From contig NC_082694.2 in assembly GCF_949987515.2 (NCBI RefSeq), positions 40,299,951 to 40,363,950 of the forward strand: 64,000 nucleotides of DNA. Direction: 5' to 3'. Shown here one piece after another: positions 37,743 through 48,389 of this stretch (within the stretch, counting starts at the first letter, position 1; each line of letters begins with the position of its first letter). Origin of the DNA: Delphinus delphis (Eukaryota; Chordata; Mammalia; Artiodactyla; Delphinidae). Position numbers and translations under genes: made by a program. The notes beneath the pieces are model-generated. The model searched no databases. It was not told where the DNA came from and was given only the letters and a program-made list of their open reading frames with translations.

Positions 37743-38635
37743 CTAGAGAAGTTCCTTTAGCAGTTGTTGTAGAGCTGGTTTGGTGGTGCTGAACTCTCTC
37801 AGCTTTTGCCTGTCTGTAAAGGTTTTAATTTCTCCATCAAATCTGAATGAGATCCTTGCTGGGTAGAGTAATCTTGGTTGCAGGTTTTTCTCCTTCATCA
37901 TTTTAAGTATGTCCTGCCAGTCCCTTCTGGCTTGCAGAGTTTCTGCTGAAAGATCAGCTGTTAACCTTATGGGGATTCCCTTGTGTGTTCTTTGTTGTTT
38001 TCCCCTTGCTGCTTTTAATATGTTTTCTTTGTATTTAATTTTTGACAGTTTGATTAATATGTGTCTTGGTGTATTTCTCCTTGGATTTATCCTGTATGGG
38101 ACTCTCTATGCTTCCTGGACTTGATGAACTATTTCCTTTCCCATATTAGGGAAGTTTTCAACTATAATCTCTTCAAATGTTTTCTCAGTCCCTTTCTTTT
38201 TCTCTTCTTCTTCTGGAACCCCTATAATTCGAATGTTGGTGCGTTTAATGTTGTCCCAGAGGTCTCTGAGACTGTCCTCAGTTCTTTTCATTCTTTTTTC
38301 TTTATTCTGCTCTGCGGTAGTTATTTCCACTATTTTATATTCCAGGTCACTTATCCATTCTTCTGCCTCAGTTATTCTGCTATTGATCCCATCTAGAGTA
38401 TTTTTCATTTCGTTTATTGTGTTGTTCATCGTTGTTGTTTCATCTTTAGTTCTTCTAGGTCCTTGTTAAATGTTTCTTACATTTTGTCTATTCTATTTCC
38501 AAGGTTTTGGATCATCTTTACTTTCAGTATTCTGAATTCTTTTTCAGGTAGACTGCCTATTTCCTCTTCATTTGTTAGGCCTGGTGTGTTTTTATCTTGC
38601 TCCTTCATCTGCTGTGTGTTTTTCTGTCTTCTCAT
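37743..38635 (-). pseudogene. L1 ORF1 remnant, antisense
   Basis: The ATG at 38635 gives MRRQKNTQQMKEQDK, the usual ORF1 N-terminus, followed by the coiled coil (MNNTINEMKNTLDGINSRIT), an RRM-type core (TNIRIIGVPEEE) and the stop at 37743. The 893-base span is not divisible by three, and the parts lie in different frames. The frame is open upstream of the ATG through to 39013, but that part is 5' UTR sequence translated by chance. Confidence 0.9.
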
Positions 38636-40674
38636 TTTGCTTATCTTACTGTGTTTGGGGTCTCCTTTTTGCAGGCTGCAGGTTCGTAGTTCCCGTTGTT
38701 TTTGGTGTCTGTCCCCAGCGGCTACGGTTGGTTCAGTGGGTTGTGTAGGCTTCTGGTGGAGGGGACTAGTGCCTGTGTTCTGATGGATGAGGCTGGATCT
38801 TGTCTTTCTGGTGGGCAGGTCCACGTCTGGTGGTGTGTTTTGGGGTGTCTGTGGACTTATTATGATTTTAGGCAGCCTCTCTGATAATGGGTGGGGTTGT
38901 GTTCCTGTCTTGCTAGTTGTTTGGCATAGGATGTCCAGCACTGTAGCTTGCTGGTCGTTGAGTGAAGCTGGGTGCTGGTGTTGAGATGGAGATCTCTGGG
39001 AGATTTTCACCATTTGATATTATGTGGAGCTGGGAGGTCTCTTGTGGACCAGTGTCCTAAAGTTGGCTCTCCCACCTCAGAGGCACAGCACTGACTCCTG
39101 GCTGCAGCACCAAGAGCCTTTCATCCACATGGCTCAGAATAAAAGTGAGAAAAAGTAGAAAGAAAGAATTAGTAGAAGTAGAAAGAAAGAAAGGAAGAAA
39201 GGAGGGAGGGAGGGAGGAAGGAAGGAAGGAGGGAAGGAAGGAAAAGAGAAAGAATATAAAGGAAAATAAAATAAAGTAAGATAAAATATAATAAAGTTAT
39301 TAAAATAAAAAAATAAGAGTTAAAAAAAGTAAACAAAAAAAACACGGATGGGTAGAACCCTAGGACAGATGGTGGAAGCAAAGCTATACAGACAAAATCT
39401 CACACAGAAGCATACACATACACACTCACAAAACAAGGAAAAGGGGAAAAAATCATAAATCTTGCTTTCAAAGTCCACCTCCTTAATTTGGGATGATTCG
39501 TTGTCTATTCATGTATTCCACAGATGCGGGGTACATGAAGTTGATTGTGGAGCTTTAATCCGCTGCTTCTGAGGCTGCTGGGAGAGATTTCCCTTTCTCT
39601 TCTTTGTTCTCACAGCTCCCAGGGGTTCAGCTTTGGATCTGGCCCCGCCTCTGCATGTAGGTCACTGGATGGCGTTTGTTCTTCGCTCAGACAGGACGGG
39701 GTTAAAGGAGCCGCTGATTCGGGGGCTCTGGCTCACTCAGGCCGGGGGAGGGAGGGGCACGGAGTGCGGGGCGAGCCTGCGGTGGCAGAGGCCGGCGTGA
39801 CGTTGCACCAGCCTGAGGTGCGCCGTGCGTTCTCCCGGGGGAGTTGTCCCTGGATTCCGGGACCCTGGCAGTGGCGGGGTGCACAGTCTCCCCGGAAGTG
39901 GGGTGTGGATAGTGACCTGTGCTCGCACACAGGCTTCTTGGTGGCGGCAGCAGCAGCCTTAGTGTCTCATGCCTGTCTCTGGGGTCCGCGCTTTTAGCCG
40001 CGGCTCGTGCCCGTGTCTGGAGCTCCTTTAAGCAGCGTTCTTAATCCCCTCTCCTCGCGCACCAGGAAACAAAGAGGGAAGAAAAAGTCTCTTGCCTCTT
40101 CGGCAGGTTCAGACTTTTCCCTGGACTCCCTCCCGGCTAGCCATGGCGCACTAACCCCCTGCAGGCTGTGTTCACGCCGCCAACCCCAGTCCTCTCCCTG
40201 CGCTCCGACCGAAGCCCGAGCCTCAGCTCCCAGCCCCGCCCGCCCCGGCAGCTGAGCAGACAAGCCTCTCGGGCTGGTGAGTGCCGGTCGGCCCTGACCC
40301 TCTGTGCGGGAATCTCTCCGCTTTGCCCTCCACACCCCTGTGGCTGCGCTCTCCTCCGCGGCTCCGAAGCTTCCCCCCTCCGCCACCCGCAGTCTCCACC
40401 CGCGAAGGTGCTTCCTAGTGTGTGGACACGTTTCCTCCTTCACAGCTCCCTCCCACTGGTGCAGGTCCCGTCCCTATCCTTTTGTCTCTGTTTATTCTTT
40501 TTCCTTTTTCCCTACCCAGGTACATGGGGGGGTTTCTTGCCTTTTGGGAGGTCTGAGGTCTTCTGCCAGCTTTCAGTAGGTGTTCTGTAGGAGTTGTTCC
40601 ACGTGTAGATGTAGTTCTGGTGTATCTGTGGGGAGGAAGGTGATCTCCGTGTCTTACTTTTCCACCATCTTCCC
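38636..40674 (-). promoter_or_regulatory. L1 5' UTR with CpG-rich internal promoter region
   Basis: The 5' UTR of the antisense L1. The part from about 39,540 to 40,450 is rich in G, C and CpG, unlike anything else in the window. The first bases on the minus strand include AAGATGG (40671-40665), matching the YY1-type site that positions transcription start in human L1. A GGAA/GAAA purine tract lies within it (39139-39290), as does a G-run cluster near 39740-39765. L1 5' UTRs act as internal RNA polymerase II promoters and are normally silenced by CpG methylation. Activity here is not shown. Confidence 0.75.
39139..39290. repeat. GAAA/GGAA/GGGA purine tract within the L1 5' UTR
   Basis: About 150 bases that are almost all purine on the plus strand: GAAA units, then GGGA and GGAA units (39200-39242), then A-rich sequence. 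It may form triplex DNA and may be length-variable. Confidence 0.85.
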
Positions 40675-40844
40675 AGAATCCTGATTGTTTCTTATATAAA
40701 AAGTCTTTTTGGTATTAATTGATTCCTCAGTGAATCAACATAGGAATTGATGCATTGGAAGAATTTTAAATGTGTATTATATAACATATAAAAATACATT
40801 ATATATTATACATAAATATATATGAAGTTTACAGTCCAACATCT

Positions 40845-41352
40845 GAAATATGGTGCACATTTCTGGATTCCACACTGTAAGGACACATTGCAAAAACTAA
40901 TGATCATTCAGAGGATCCCAAATGGAAAAATGCCTTGTCTGATTGTCATTTCATGGAAGAAGTGGGACAGAAAGCCAAGAAAAGAAAATACCTTCATGTT
41001 GCATGGTTACTTTTCAAATATTCCAAATACCCTTCCAAGTATTTGGAGAGCTGTTGCGTTGAGGAAGGACTGGCCCTCTCTATCATACTAGAGGGCAAAA
41101 CTTGGACCAACAGGTTAAAATTCCAAGATGTGTTTCAGTAAGTATAAGGCAAAGGTTTCTTTGTAACACTAAACACTTCCCCACCTCAGAACAGCTTTCC
41201 TGTGAGGCAGGGATGTTTTGTCACTAGGAGTGACCAACCTGAGTTTGGGTGACAAGTGCGAAAATTGCTGCGGAAGATTTATTTGTTGGATGGAAGGTTG
41301 GACTAGGTTAAAGCTTCCTTCCAACTTCAACATTTTATTATTCTATGAAAAT
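40845..41352 (+). mobile_element. L3/CR1-like LINE 3' fragment
   Basis: The sense-orientation blocks of a CR1/L3 3' end occur in order: 'tctggattccacactgtaag' with 'gacacattgcaaaaac' (40863-40900), 'ttcaaatattccaaatac', then 'ggatggaaggttggactagg' and 'ttccttccaacttcaac' with a terminal 'attattctatga' (to 41347). The last part corresponds to the CR1 'tggactagatgacc...attctatg' terminus. No ORF survives. It is the opposite-strand counterpart of the fragment at 8.0-8.5 kb. Confidence 0.65.
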
Positions 41353-42428
41353 AAATTAAGATCTGGCTTTTCAGACTGTGGCAGCTCTGCATATGTGGTT
41401 TTCACCTTGTCTATAAAAATGAACTGAGGAGAGGGATTCCAAAAAAAAAAAAAAATCAACCAGAGCAATGCTAGGATAATGGGAAATACTTCCAAATCGG
41501 ACACTTTGAAAATTAAAACACTTGTTTAAACAAACAAGATCATGGACAGGTGAACATGGATAGTATAGCTGTAGATATAGATATTCATTACTTTATAAAC
41601 ATATCTCATATGCTCGAAGATATCCAGATATTATAAGGGATCTTCCAGTGAACACTTCTTGAAGTGGCAAGGGAAGAGTTAACCTTTTGTCCTCAAAGCC
41701 CACAGGAATGTTTATCAAGTCTGCAGCAGGCCTCCTTTCTTCCTCTTGGTGAGTTAAGTCTGTCTCTGCTTTGTTTGACGCTGCCCATTTGAGGAAAGCT
41801 TATCCCTGACCTTCTGCCAGAGAGACTGATGACAAGGATAGTTTGCACTAACCTTGACATTCACCAGGGTAAATGGCTTTTTCCACAAGCAGTTGGCAAA
41901 CAAGGAGAGCCAGTCAAGAGCTAATGAATCTGCACCTGATAGAAACTGAACACCAATTGTGCTTTTAAAGAAGAAAAGAGTCCTTGGAAGGTGCAGGCCC
42001 ATCTGGTGCTTAGGGGAAATTAACTCTTTTAGCCAATGCAGTTTGAAAATAAATAAATAAAAACAACCCCTGGTCTTAAAATCTACCAAGAGAGGTCCTT
42101 TTTAAGTTTGATCTTCTGGTCTTTCCTGCCTTGAATGAACTTGCAGTGCCATTCGGTGGAACTCGGGGAAGATAGACTAATGTTACAGTGACCAGGATGG
42201 CAAGGCACAGTTTTTTTCAGCTGCCACTTACGCCACTCAGCCCAAATCCTTCTCCACCGAGTTCAAGGGAAATAAATTGTGAATCTTATTTTTTTAAAAG
42301 AGTGGCTTAATTTATCTACCGTATATGTTATTAAAAAGACCACAGAAACAATGCAAATCAGACTTCCCTATCACAGACAGCCAGACAAACTAATACTCTG
42401 TAAGGGATCCTTGAAGCCAGGTATAAAT
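41353..42428. other. single-copy noncoding sequence
   Basis: No repeat recognised apart from a 13-base A run near 41441. A short exon-like interval (41706-41748), with an acceptor ending 'cccacag' and a donor TTG|GTGAGT, lies here. The base composition is balanced and the block is free of old repeats, which would fit conserved noncoding DNA. Confidence 0.4.
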
Positions 42429-43275
42429 CTCAATGGTCTTTTTTGTTTGTTTGTTTTCTTTGTTTGTTTTTAATTTTCTAATTGAATTTTATTTTTTTAT
42501 ACAGCAGGTTCTTATTAGTTATCAATTTTACACACATCAGTGTATACATGTCAATCCCAATCGCCCAATTCAGCACACCATCATCCCCACCCCACCGCGG
42601 TTTCCCCCCTTGCTGTCCATACGTTTGTTCTCTACATCTGTGTCTCAACTTCTGCCCTACAAACTGGTTCATCTGTACCATTTTTCTAGATTCCACATAC
42701 ATGCATTAAAAAAAACAAAAATCAAAAACCAAAAAACTAATACTAAACTTTCTTTGGGTTATTTGTATGGAAGTATGTTAATATATAATTTTCAGACATT
42801 ACATGAAATTCCCAAAAATCTTATATGTTCTGGTATAATGTTATGTCATAATTCTAGTTATTACTTTAAAATGTATATCTCAGAAATAACTAAATTTCCA
42901 TGTCAGTTGCATCATCATGAACTTTCATCAAATCTTTAACCGTGGTGATTTTTAAGTCTTCTGTCATTATAGACAGTTCTGGGTGTACTCTGATGCTTTC
43001 GCAAAAATGTTCCTATAAAAGGGTTTCATCTTCAAGGAATTCACGGAAAAGACTGACAAGTACAGGTTTCTGGTAACTGACTATACTGCTGAACTGAATG
43101 AATAGCATTTTCAGAACTCTAATGGAAAACTGATGAATTCATAAAAGTGCTAACAAAAGATCAAGATGAAAAAAAATTAATTACATGGGACTGAGTGAAC
43201 TGATGGGGATGATTATAATTTGGGACTTTCTGTTTGAATAAAAAAAAATGTTAAAAAAAAAAAACCTCAATGGTC
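42429..43275 (+). mobile_element. composite retro-insertion: antisense L1 3' end plus a sense poly(A) transcript copy
   Basis: The exact 10-base flank 'ctcaatggtc' occurs at 42429-42438 and 43266-43275. Inside, 42439-42708 is the reverse complement of a younger L1 3' end (T-rich start, 'acagcaggttcttattagtt', 'ccatttttctagattccac'). The rest, 42709-43264, is not L1; it is a sense-strand segment ending in 'gtttgaataaaa' and a 12-base A run, like an mRNA 3' UTR with its poly(A) tail. One duplication around both parts suggests one insertion event, or an L1 that landed at the edge of an older retrocopy. I do not recognise the source transcript. Confidence 0.75.
42709..43264 (+). pseudogene. probable processed transcript fragment (3' UTR retrocopy), source unknown
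   Basis: It has a poly(A) end, an AATAAA-type signal just upstream (in 'gtttgaataaaaaaaaatg', about 43228) and a shared target duplication, so it is of retrotransposed origin. No long frame is present, as expected for a 3' UTR-only, 5'-truncated copy. It carries no L1 or SINE landmarks. Confidence 0.6.
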
Positions 43276-43690
43276 AAACTAAAGACTGTAGCCCTGTGAT
43301 ATTTTGCATCCAGAGCCCCACTCAATGGCCTATGAATTCTACCCTTATTCCTTCAGTATTGATTACTCTATTTTCATCGTATCTGTATATTACAATCTCT
43401 TCTATATAATTTTGTGCTGATGCAAACTTACTAAGACTATTCTTTATTTTGGATGTGTATACCTTGGCTCTTCACTAGATTTGTCAAAAAATTATTTAGG
43501 TTATAAGACATTTTTTATCCACCACAATGTGTTAGTCAATTAAGAGTTTATCTTGGAAATGTATGCTGGTGCCTTACAAAAGTTGACCAGCTGTATTTTC
43601 CCAAGCTTCTATTATTTTTTTTGCTCATCATCATGTAATGTCAGTGCTGGTGTTCTCACCCAGATGACTTAATCCACCACAGCAAAAGTG
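43276..43690. other. single-copy AT-rich sequence
   Basis: No gene or repeat recognised. It directly continues the sequence left of the composite insertion. Confidence 0.4.
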
Positions 43691-44183
43691 TTTATACATT
43701 TCCATTACTCTCTGTTCTTCTTTATTTTTAACTATTACATTTTAACATACATAGGTAAAGTGCATACATTTTAAGTGTACAATGCAAGACATTTTTACAG
43801 AGTGACACATCCATGCAGCTACCACCCAAATGAAAAAACAGCATATTATCATTGCCCCAGAAGTTTCCCTAATGCCTTGTCGCAGTCACCTCTTTTCTAA
43901 GTGTCCTGTGGCTAAATTTTTTTCTCTAGTGTTATGTTTGTGGTTGAGTGTAGCCGTAGATTCTTCATATTCAATGCTATGTAAAATTTCATCGTATGAA
44001 TATACTATTTATTTGATCTCCTGTTGACAAACATTTGGGTTGCTTCCATTTTTTAATTAGAGTTGTTATTAGGAGTAATGCTGCTGTTTATATTTTTATA
44101 CATATACCATTTTGTTGGGAATGGAATTGCTGAGTCATAAGCAATGTATATGTCAGCTTTCATAGATATTATCAAATATATTA

Positions 44184-44423
44184 TCAAATAATATTCTTTT
44201 TTTTTTTTTTTTTTTTGCGGTACGCGGGCCTCTCACTGTTGTGGCCTCTCCCTTTGTGGAGCACAGGCTCCGGACGCACAGGCTCAGCGGCATGGCTCAC
44301 TGGCCTAGCCGCTCCGCGGCATGTGGGATCTTCCCAGACCGGGGCACGAACCCGTGTCCCCTGCATTAGCAGGAGGACTCTCAACCACTGCGCCACCAGG
44401 GAAGCCCCTCAAATAATATTCTT
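44184..44423 (-). mobile_element. CHR-type SINE (short form) with perfect TSD
   Basis: The body at 44199-44408, on the minus strand, starts 'ggggcttccctggtggcgca', has the tRNA-like head with A and B boxes, and ends 'ccacaacagtgagaggcccg' plus a poly(A) tail (T run up to 44216). An exact 15-base duplication, 'tcaaataatattctt', lies at 44184-44198 and 44409-44423. Confidence 0.97.
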
Positions 44424-44562
44424 AATGTATTAGAATTTATCTTGCTCCAAATCCTCTCAGTACTTGATATTACAATATTTTCTTTCTTTCTTTCCCTTCC
44501 TGCCTTTATTTATTTATTTTTTCTATTTTAGCCTCTCAGGGGGAAGGGAAGCATGGTTAATT

Positions 44563-44918
44563 TCCATTTCCTTTTTCCAAAAAAAAAAAAATCTTTTTAT
44601 TTATTTATTTGGTTGTGCCGGGTCTTAGTGGTGGCACGTGGGATATTCATTGCCGTGTGTGGGACCTTTAGTTGTGGCATGCGAGATCTTTATTTGTGGC
44701 ATGTGCTATCTTTTAGTTGCAGCATGCGGGATATCTTAGTTGTGGCATGCAGGGTCTTATTTTAGTTGTGGCATGCAGGATCTTTAGTTACGGCATTTGA
44801 ACTCTTAGCTGTGGCATGTGGGATCTCGTTCCCTGACCAGGGATCAAACCCGGGCCCCCTGCACTGGGAGCACAGAGTCTTAGCCACTGAACCACCAGGG
44901 AAGTCCCTCCATTTCCTT
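44563..44918 (-). mobile_element. CHR-2-like SINE with an expanded internal tandem array
   Basis: The body at 44574-44907, read on the minus strand, starts 'gggacttccctggtggttca' and has a tRNA-like head ('ccgggtttgatccctggtca'). Then come about nine or ten diverged copies of a 21-26 base unit around 'gttgtggcatgcgggatct' (44613-44829), and an A-rich end. The 11-base duplication 'tccatttcctt' flanks it (44563-44573 and 44908-44918). The copies differ from one another, so the array is not a recent assembly collapse. Its head differs from the neighbouring CHR copies, so it is a different subfamily. Confidence 0.93.
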
Positions 44919-45454
44919 AATACTAATGGTATCAAACATCTTTTCAGATTTTTTTTTTTTTGATTTTTGGACATCCTCTTTTGAATATGACTTTTAAAGT
45001 CTTTTGCTCATTTTCTTACTGAGTTTTTTGTCTTTTCATTATATGTTCTGGATACAAATCCTTTTTCAGATTAATGTATTGTGAATATATTCCTCCACTA
45101 CATGGCTTGCCTTTTCATTAAACTTGTAATAGTGTCTTTTGATAACATAAAGTTCTTAATTTTAATAATATTCAATTTACTGATATTTCTCTTTATGTTT
45201 TACTTAAAAAATTTTGCCTCCACCAAGATCATGAAGAAATTGTCCTTTGTGGTCTTCTATAAGCTTTATTGTTCTACCTTTATGATAAAGCTAGAATCCA
45301 GCTGAAATTGATTTTTCTATATATGTGAGGGAATCAAGATTTATTTTTATATGATTATTCAGTTGGCCCAGAAATTAACCTTTACATTAAAGCAATCATA
45401 CATGCCTGAGTTTCTTTGTGGATTCTCCATTCTGTCCCATTCAAAGTCTGCATA

Positions 45455-45464
45455 TGCTTTGGCA

Positions 45465-45513
<49 letters not shown>

Positions 45514-45715
45514 ACGCGGGCCTCTCGCTGCTGTGGCCTCTCCCTTTGCGGAGCACAGGCTCCGGACGCGCAGGCTCAGCGGCCATGGCTCACGGGCCCA
45601 GCCGCTCCACGGCATGTGGGATCTTCCCGGACCGGGGCACGAACCCGTGTCCCCTGCATCAGCAGGAGGACTCTCAACCACTGCGCCACCAGGGAAGCCC
45701 TGCTTTGGCAATATT
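45455..45715 (-). mobile_element. CHR-type SINE (short form), very long poly(A), perfect TSD
   Basis: The body at 45470-45700 is on the minus strand, with the same short form as the copy at 44.2 kb. The tail is an uninterrupted run of about 39 A (T run 45470-45508). An exact 15-base duplication, 'tgctttggcaatatt', occurs at 45455-45469 and 45701-45715. The long pure tail and intact duplication point to a recent insertion. Confidence 0.97.
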
Positions 45716-47720
45716 ACACAGTATTCTTTACTGTAATAGATGAAAGATGATGGTACAAACTTCGTTTTCCTTCAAGATTGTCATAATATTCTTGGTCTTT
45801 GAATTTCTGTATGAATTTTAGAATCAGCTTGTCACTTTCTATAGATACATACATATATGCACAATCTGCTAGTATTTTGACTGGGATTATACTGATTATA
45901 TAAATTAATATATAAAGAATGACTATATATTAGTGAAGTGAATTACTTGGCTTATAAACATTTGGGCATTTTCTAGTTATTGCTTTAGATTGTTATCATA
46001 ATTTTACTATTTTCAGGGAACAAACTCAATATAATTTCAGTATTTAAAATTTGTGAGACTTGGTTTTGCTCTATATTTTAAATATTGCATTTATTTTTAA
46101 AGAATTTTTATTCTGTAGTTTTGCAGTTTCACATTTTATATAAGTCAGTTAGGTTAAGTTGGTCATTTATGTTGTTTAAATCTATATCTTTGCTGATTTT
46201 TTTGTCATCTTATACAATCAGTTGCTGAAAGTGTTTCTAAAAGTCCAATATGATTGTGTATTATATGCTTCTACTTTTAGTTTTGCCAGGTTTTGTCTTA
46301 TATATTTTAAGACTATGTTATTAGTTACATACACATTTAGAATTCTTATATCCTAGTCAATTGACCTTTTTGTCATTATGAAGCATTTCTTGTTATCTTC
46401 AATAATGTTTCTTAACTCAAAGCCTATTTAATCTGATATTAGAATAGCTAAATAGGCTTTCTTTTGGTTATTGTTTATAGTCTACTCTTTTTCTCTCAAT
46501 CTTTTCATATCTTAATATTTAAAGCAAAGTAGTGTTGGATTTTGTTATTTTATCCAGCAAGATAATTTTTATTTCTTATTTGGAGTAATGAATCCATTTA
46601 CATTTAATGCAACTACCTTGGGGGCTTAAATATACCATTTTGCCATGAATTATCTATTTGCATCATGTGTTCTATTTTTCCTCAATATTTGCCTTCTTTT
46701 TGGTTAATCTGGTAATTATTTTAATATTTCATTCTTTTATGTTTCAGTTATATATTCCTTTGTTATTCTTTTAGTTGACCCTACATATTACAATATGCAT
46801 CTTTGACTTATTGTAGTTTATTATAAGTTAGTATTTTTCCTACTTTTCTGACAATGCAAGGGATAATTTAACCCATTTACTCCCCTTCCCAAATTTCTGC
46901 TACTATTGAGTTTAATTCTCTGCACATGCCAAACTACATACAACTAATTTTAATGTTTTGTTCATTCAATATTCATGTAGGTTTTCCCACACATATACCA
47001 TTGTGCATTTCTTTATTCTTGAACCTCCAGCTTTCTCTCTGGGATTATTTTCCTTCCATTTGTAGAACATTGTTTGATAGTTCTTTTGCTGCAGGTGTAA
47101 TGATGATTATTTCTTGCAATTTTTGTTTGTCTGAAAATGTCCTTTATCACTGATATTTTGGAATAAATATTTACCAATTTAGAATTACAGTTTGAGTTAT
47201 TTTCTCTCAGCACTTTCAGATTGCATTCTATTGTCTGCAGGCTTCATTGTTTCTCTTGAGAAGTCAGTGGTATATTTTGATATCTCTCCTTGGAAGATAA
47301 TTATCTGTAAACCATAATGTCTATTTCTGTCTTTTTAATATTTTACCTTTGTCTTTGGTTATAAGCAGTTTTTCCATGTTTTCACTAGGTATATTTTTCT
47401 TTGAATTTATCCTGCATGTGATTCACACTGTTATATATTTCTGTGCCTTGATAACTTTTCTTAATTTTGGACATTTTTTTTTCTTTTTTGCTATTTTTCC
47501 TTAACATTTTGCTTATGTCCCCTCTATGACTTTACATGATGTTCTTTATGCCTTTTTCTAACTTGCCTCCATCTGGATATTTTCCTTTCTGATGCTATGT
47601 CTAATGTGTGATAAATCAATTTACTGAGTTCTTCATTTAGTTATTGTATTTTTAAATGTATAATTTCCATTTTATTTTCTAATAGATTCATCTCATTATC
47701 TATTTTCATAAATACATTAG

Positions 47721-48389
47721 ATCTGGTTGCCTTTGTAGCACTAACATCCAAATTTCAACGCCTAAACTAATGTTACCACTGAAAGCTTTAAGCTACCATT
47801 TTCTTCTTGGGTTTCCTTGACCTTGGGCTGCTTATTTGTGGTAAGATGCCTCAAGAAGAAAGTAGAAGATGATGCCAGATCACCTGAACGTCTTTTCTTT
47901 CTCCAAAAATTATGGTCCCTCAAGTCCTAGATGCCTTTGTTGCTCTCTGCTGCCTTCAGATAACTATATTTTATAACTTGTCTGGTTTTTGTAGTTCTCT
48001 GCAAAAGACTTGGTCTGATACAATGTACTCCTCATAGCCAGATGATTACAAGAATTAGCACATTCAAATGCTATTCCAGGAGAGGGTAGTAATGGAAACT
48101 CGGCATACTTCTTACATTGAAAGGACCAAGAAAAGGAGTGAATAACAATTTGCAAAGTTTGCCTAACACAGGCAGTAATAGATAGATTGGGCAGGTAGAA
48201 TTTCTCTGACCTAAAATTTTTGTATGTATTAAAATAATTTTAAAAATTTGATCTAGAAATTATTAAGCTCATTCATTAATAAACGGAGGAAACTGCATCC
48301 CAGAGAATCTTGGCATGCGACTCTAGGACCAGCTTATAAGAATCAGAGTTGAAAGTACCTCCCAGGTTTACAAACTTCCCATAAGGTAT
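47721..48389. other. single-copy noncoding sequence
   Basis: No repeat or gene recognised. Codon-scale structure is absent in the short open frames. Confidence 0.4.

Larger units (their letters stand above)
33526..40674 (-). mobile_element. structurally full-length L1, antisense
   Basis: About 7.15 kb read on the minus strand: 5' end 'gggaagatggtgga' at 40674, CpG-rich 5' UTR to 38636, ORF1 38635-37743, ORF2 37684-33823, 3' UTR, and an A tail (T run at 33526-33537 on the plus strand). The 3' UTR belongs to the 'ccaataaagatgtt' subtype, shared with the copies at 32.5 and 59 kb. Both ORFs are broken. I could not find a convincing target-site duplication. It is the only L1 in the window that keeps its promoter region. 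Confidence 0.93.
43691..47720 (-). pseudogene. ancient L1 (L1M), antisense, 3' UTR to ORF1, decayed
   Basis: The plus strand reads backwards through an old L1: 3' UTR ('caatgcaagacatttttac'), ORF2 C-terminus ('acatttgggttgcttccat', 'aatggaattgctgagtcata'), reverse transcriptase ('attctccattctgtcccatt', 'attttgactgggattatac'), endonuclease ('gaatgaatccatttacattt'-type block, about 46586), and ORF1 ('ttctcttgagaagtcagtgg', about 47252; 'tatttttctttgaatttatc', about 47391). All frames are broken. Three younger SINEs lie inside it, at 44199, 44574 and 45470. Confidence 0.75.

Noticed and set aside
39545..40590. Several open frames rich in Pro, Ser and Arg
   Set aside because: They lie in the GC-rich L1 5' UTR, where stop codons are rare by composition.
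33500..40700. Target-site duplication for the full-length L1
   Set aside because: Flanks on the two sides ('ggaacaaatc' and 'agaatcctgattg') do not match well enough.
42482..42939. Plus-strand frame crossing the composite insertion
   Set aside because: It runs from antisense L1 3' UTR into unrelated sequence, so it cannot be a real protein.
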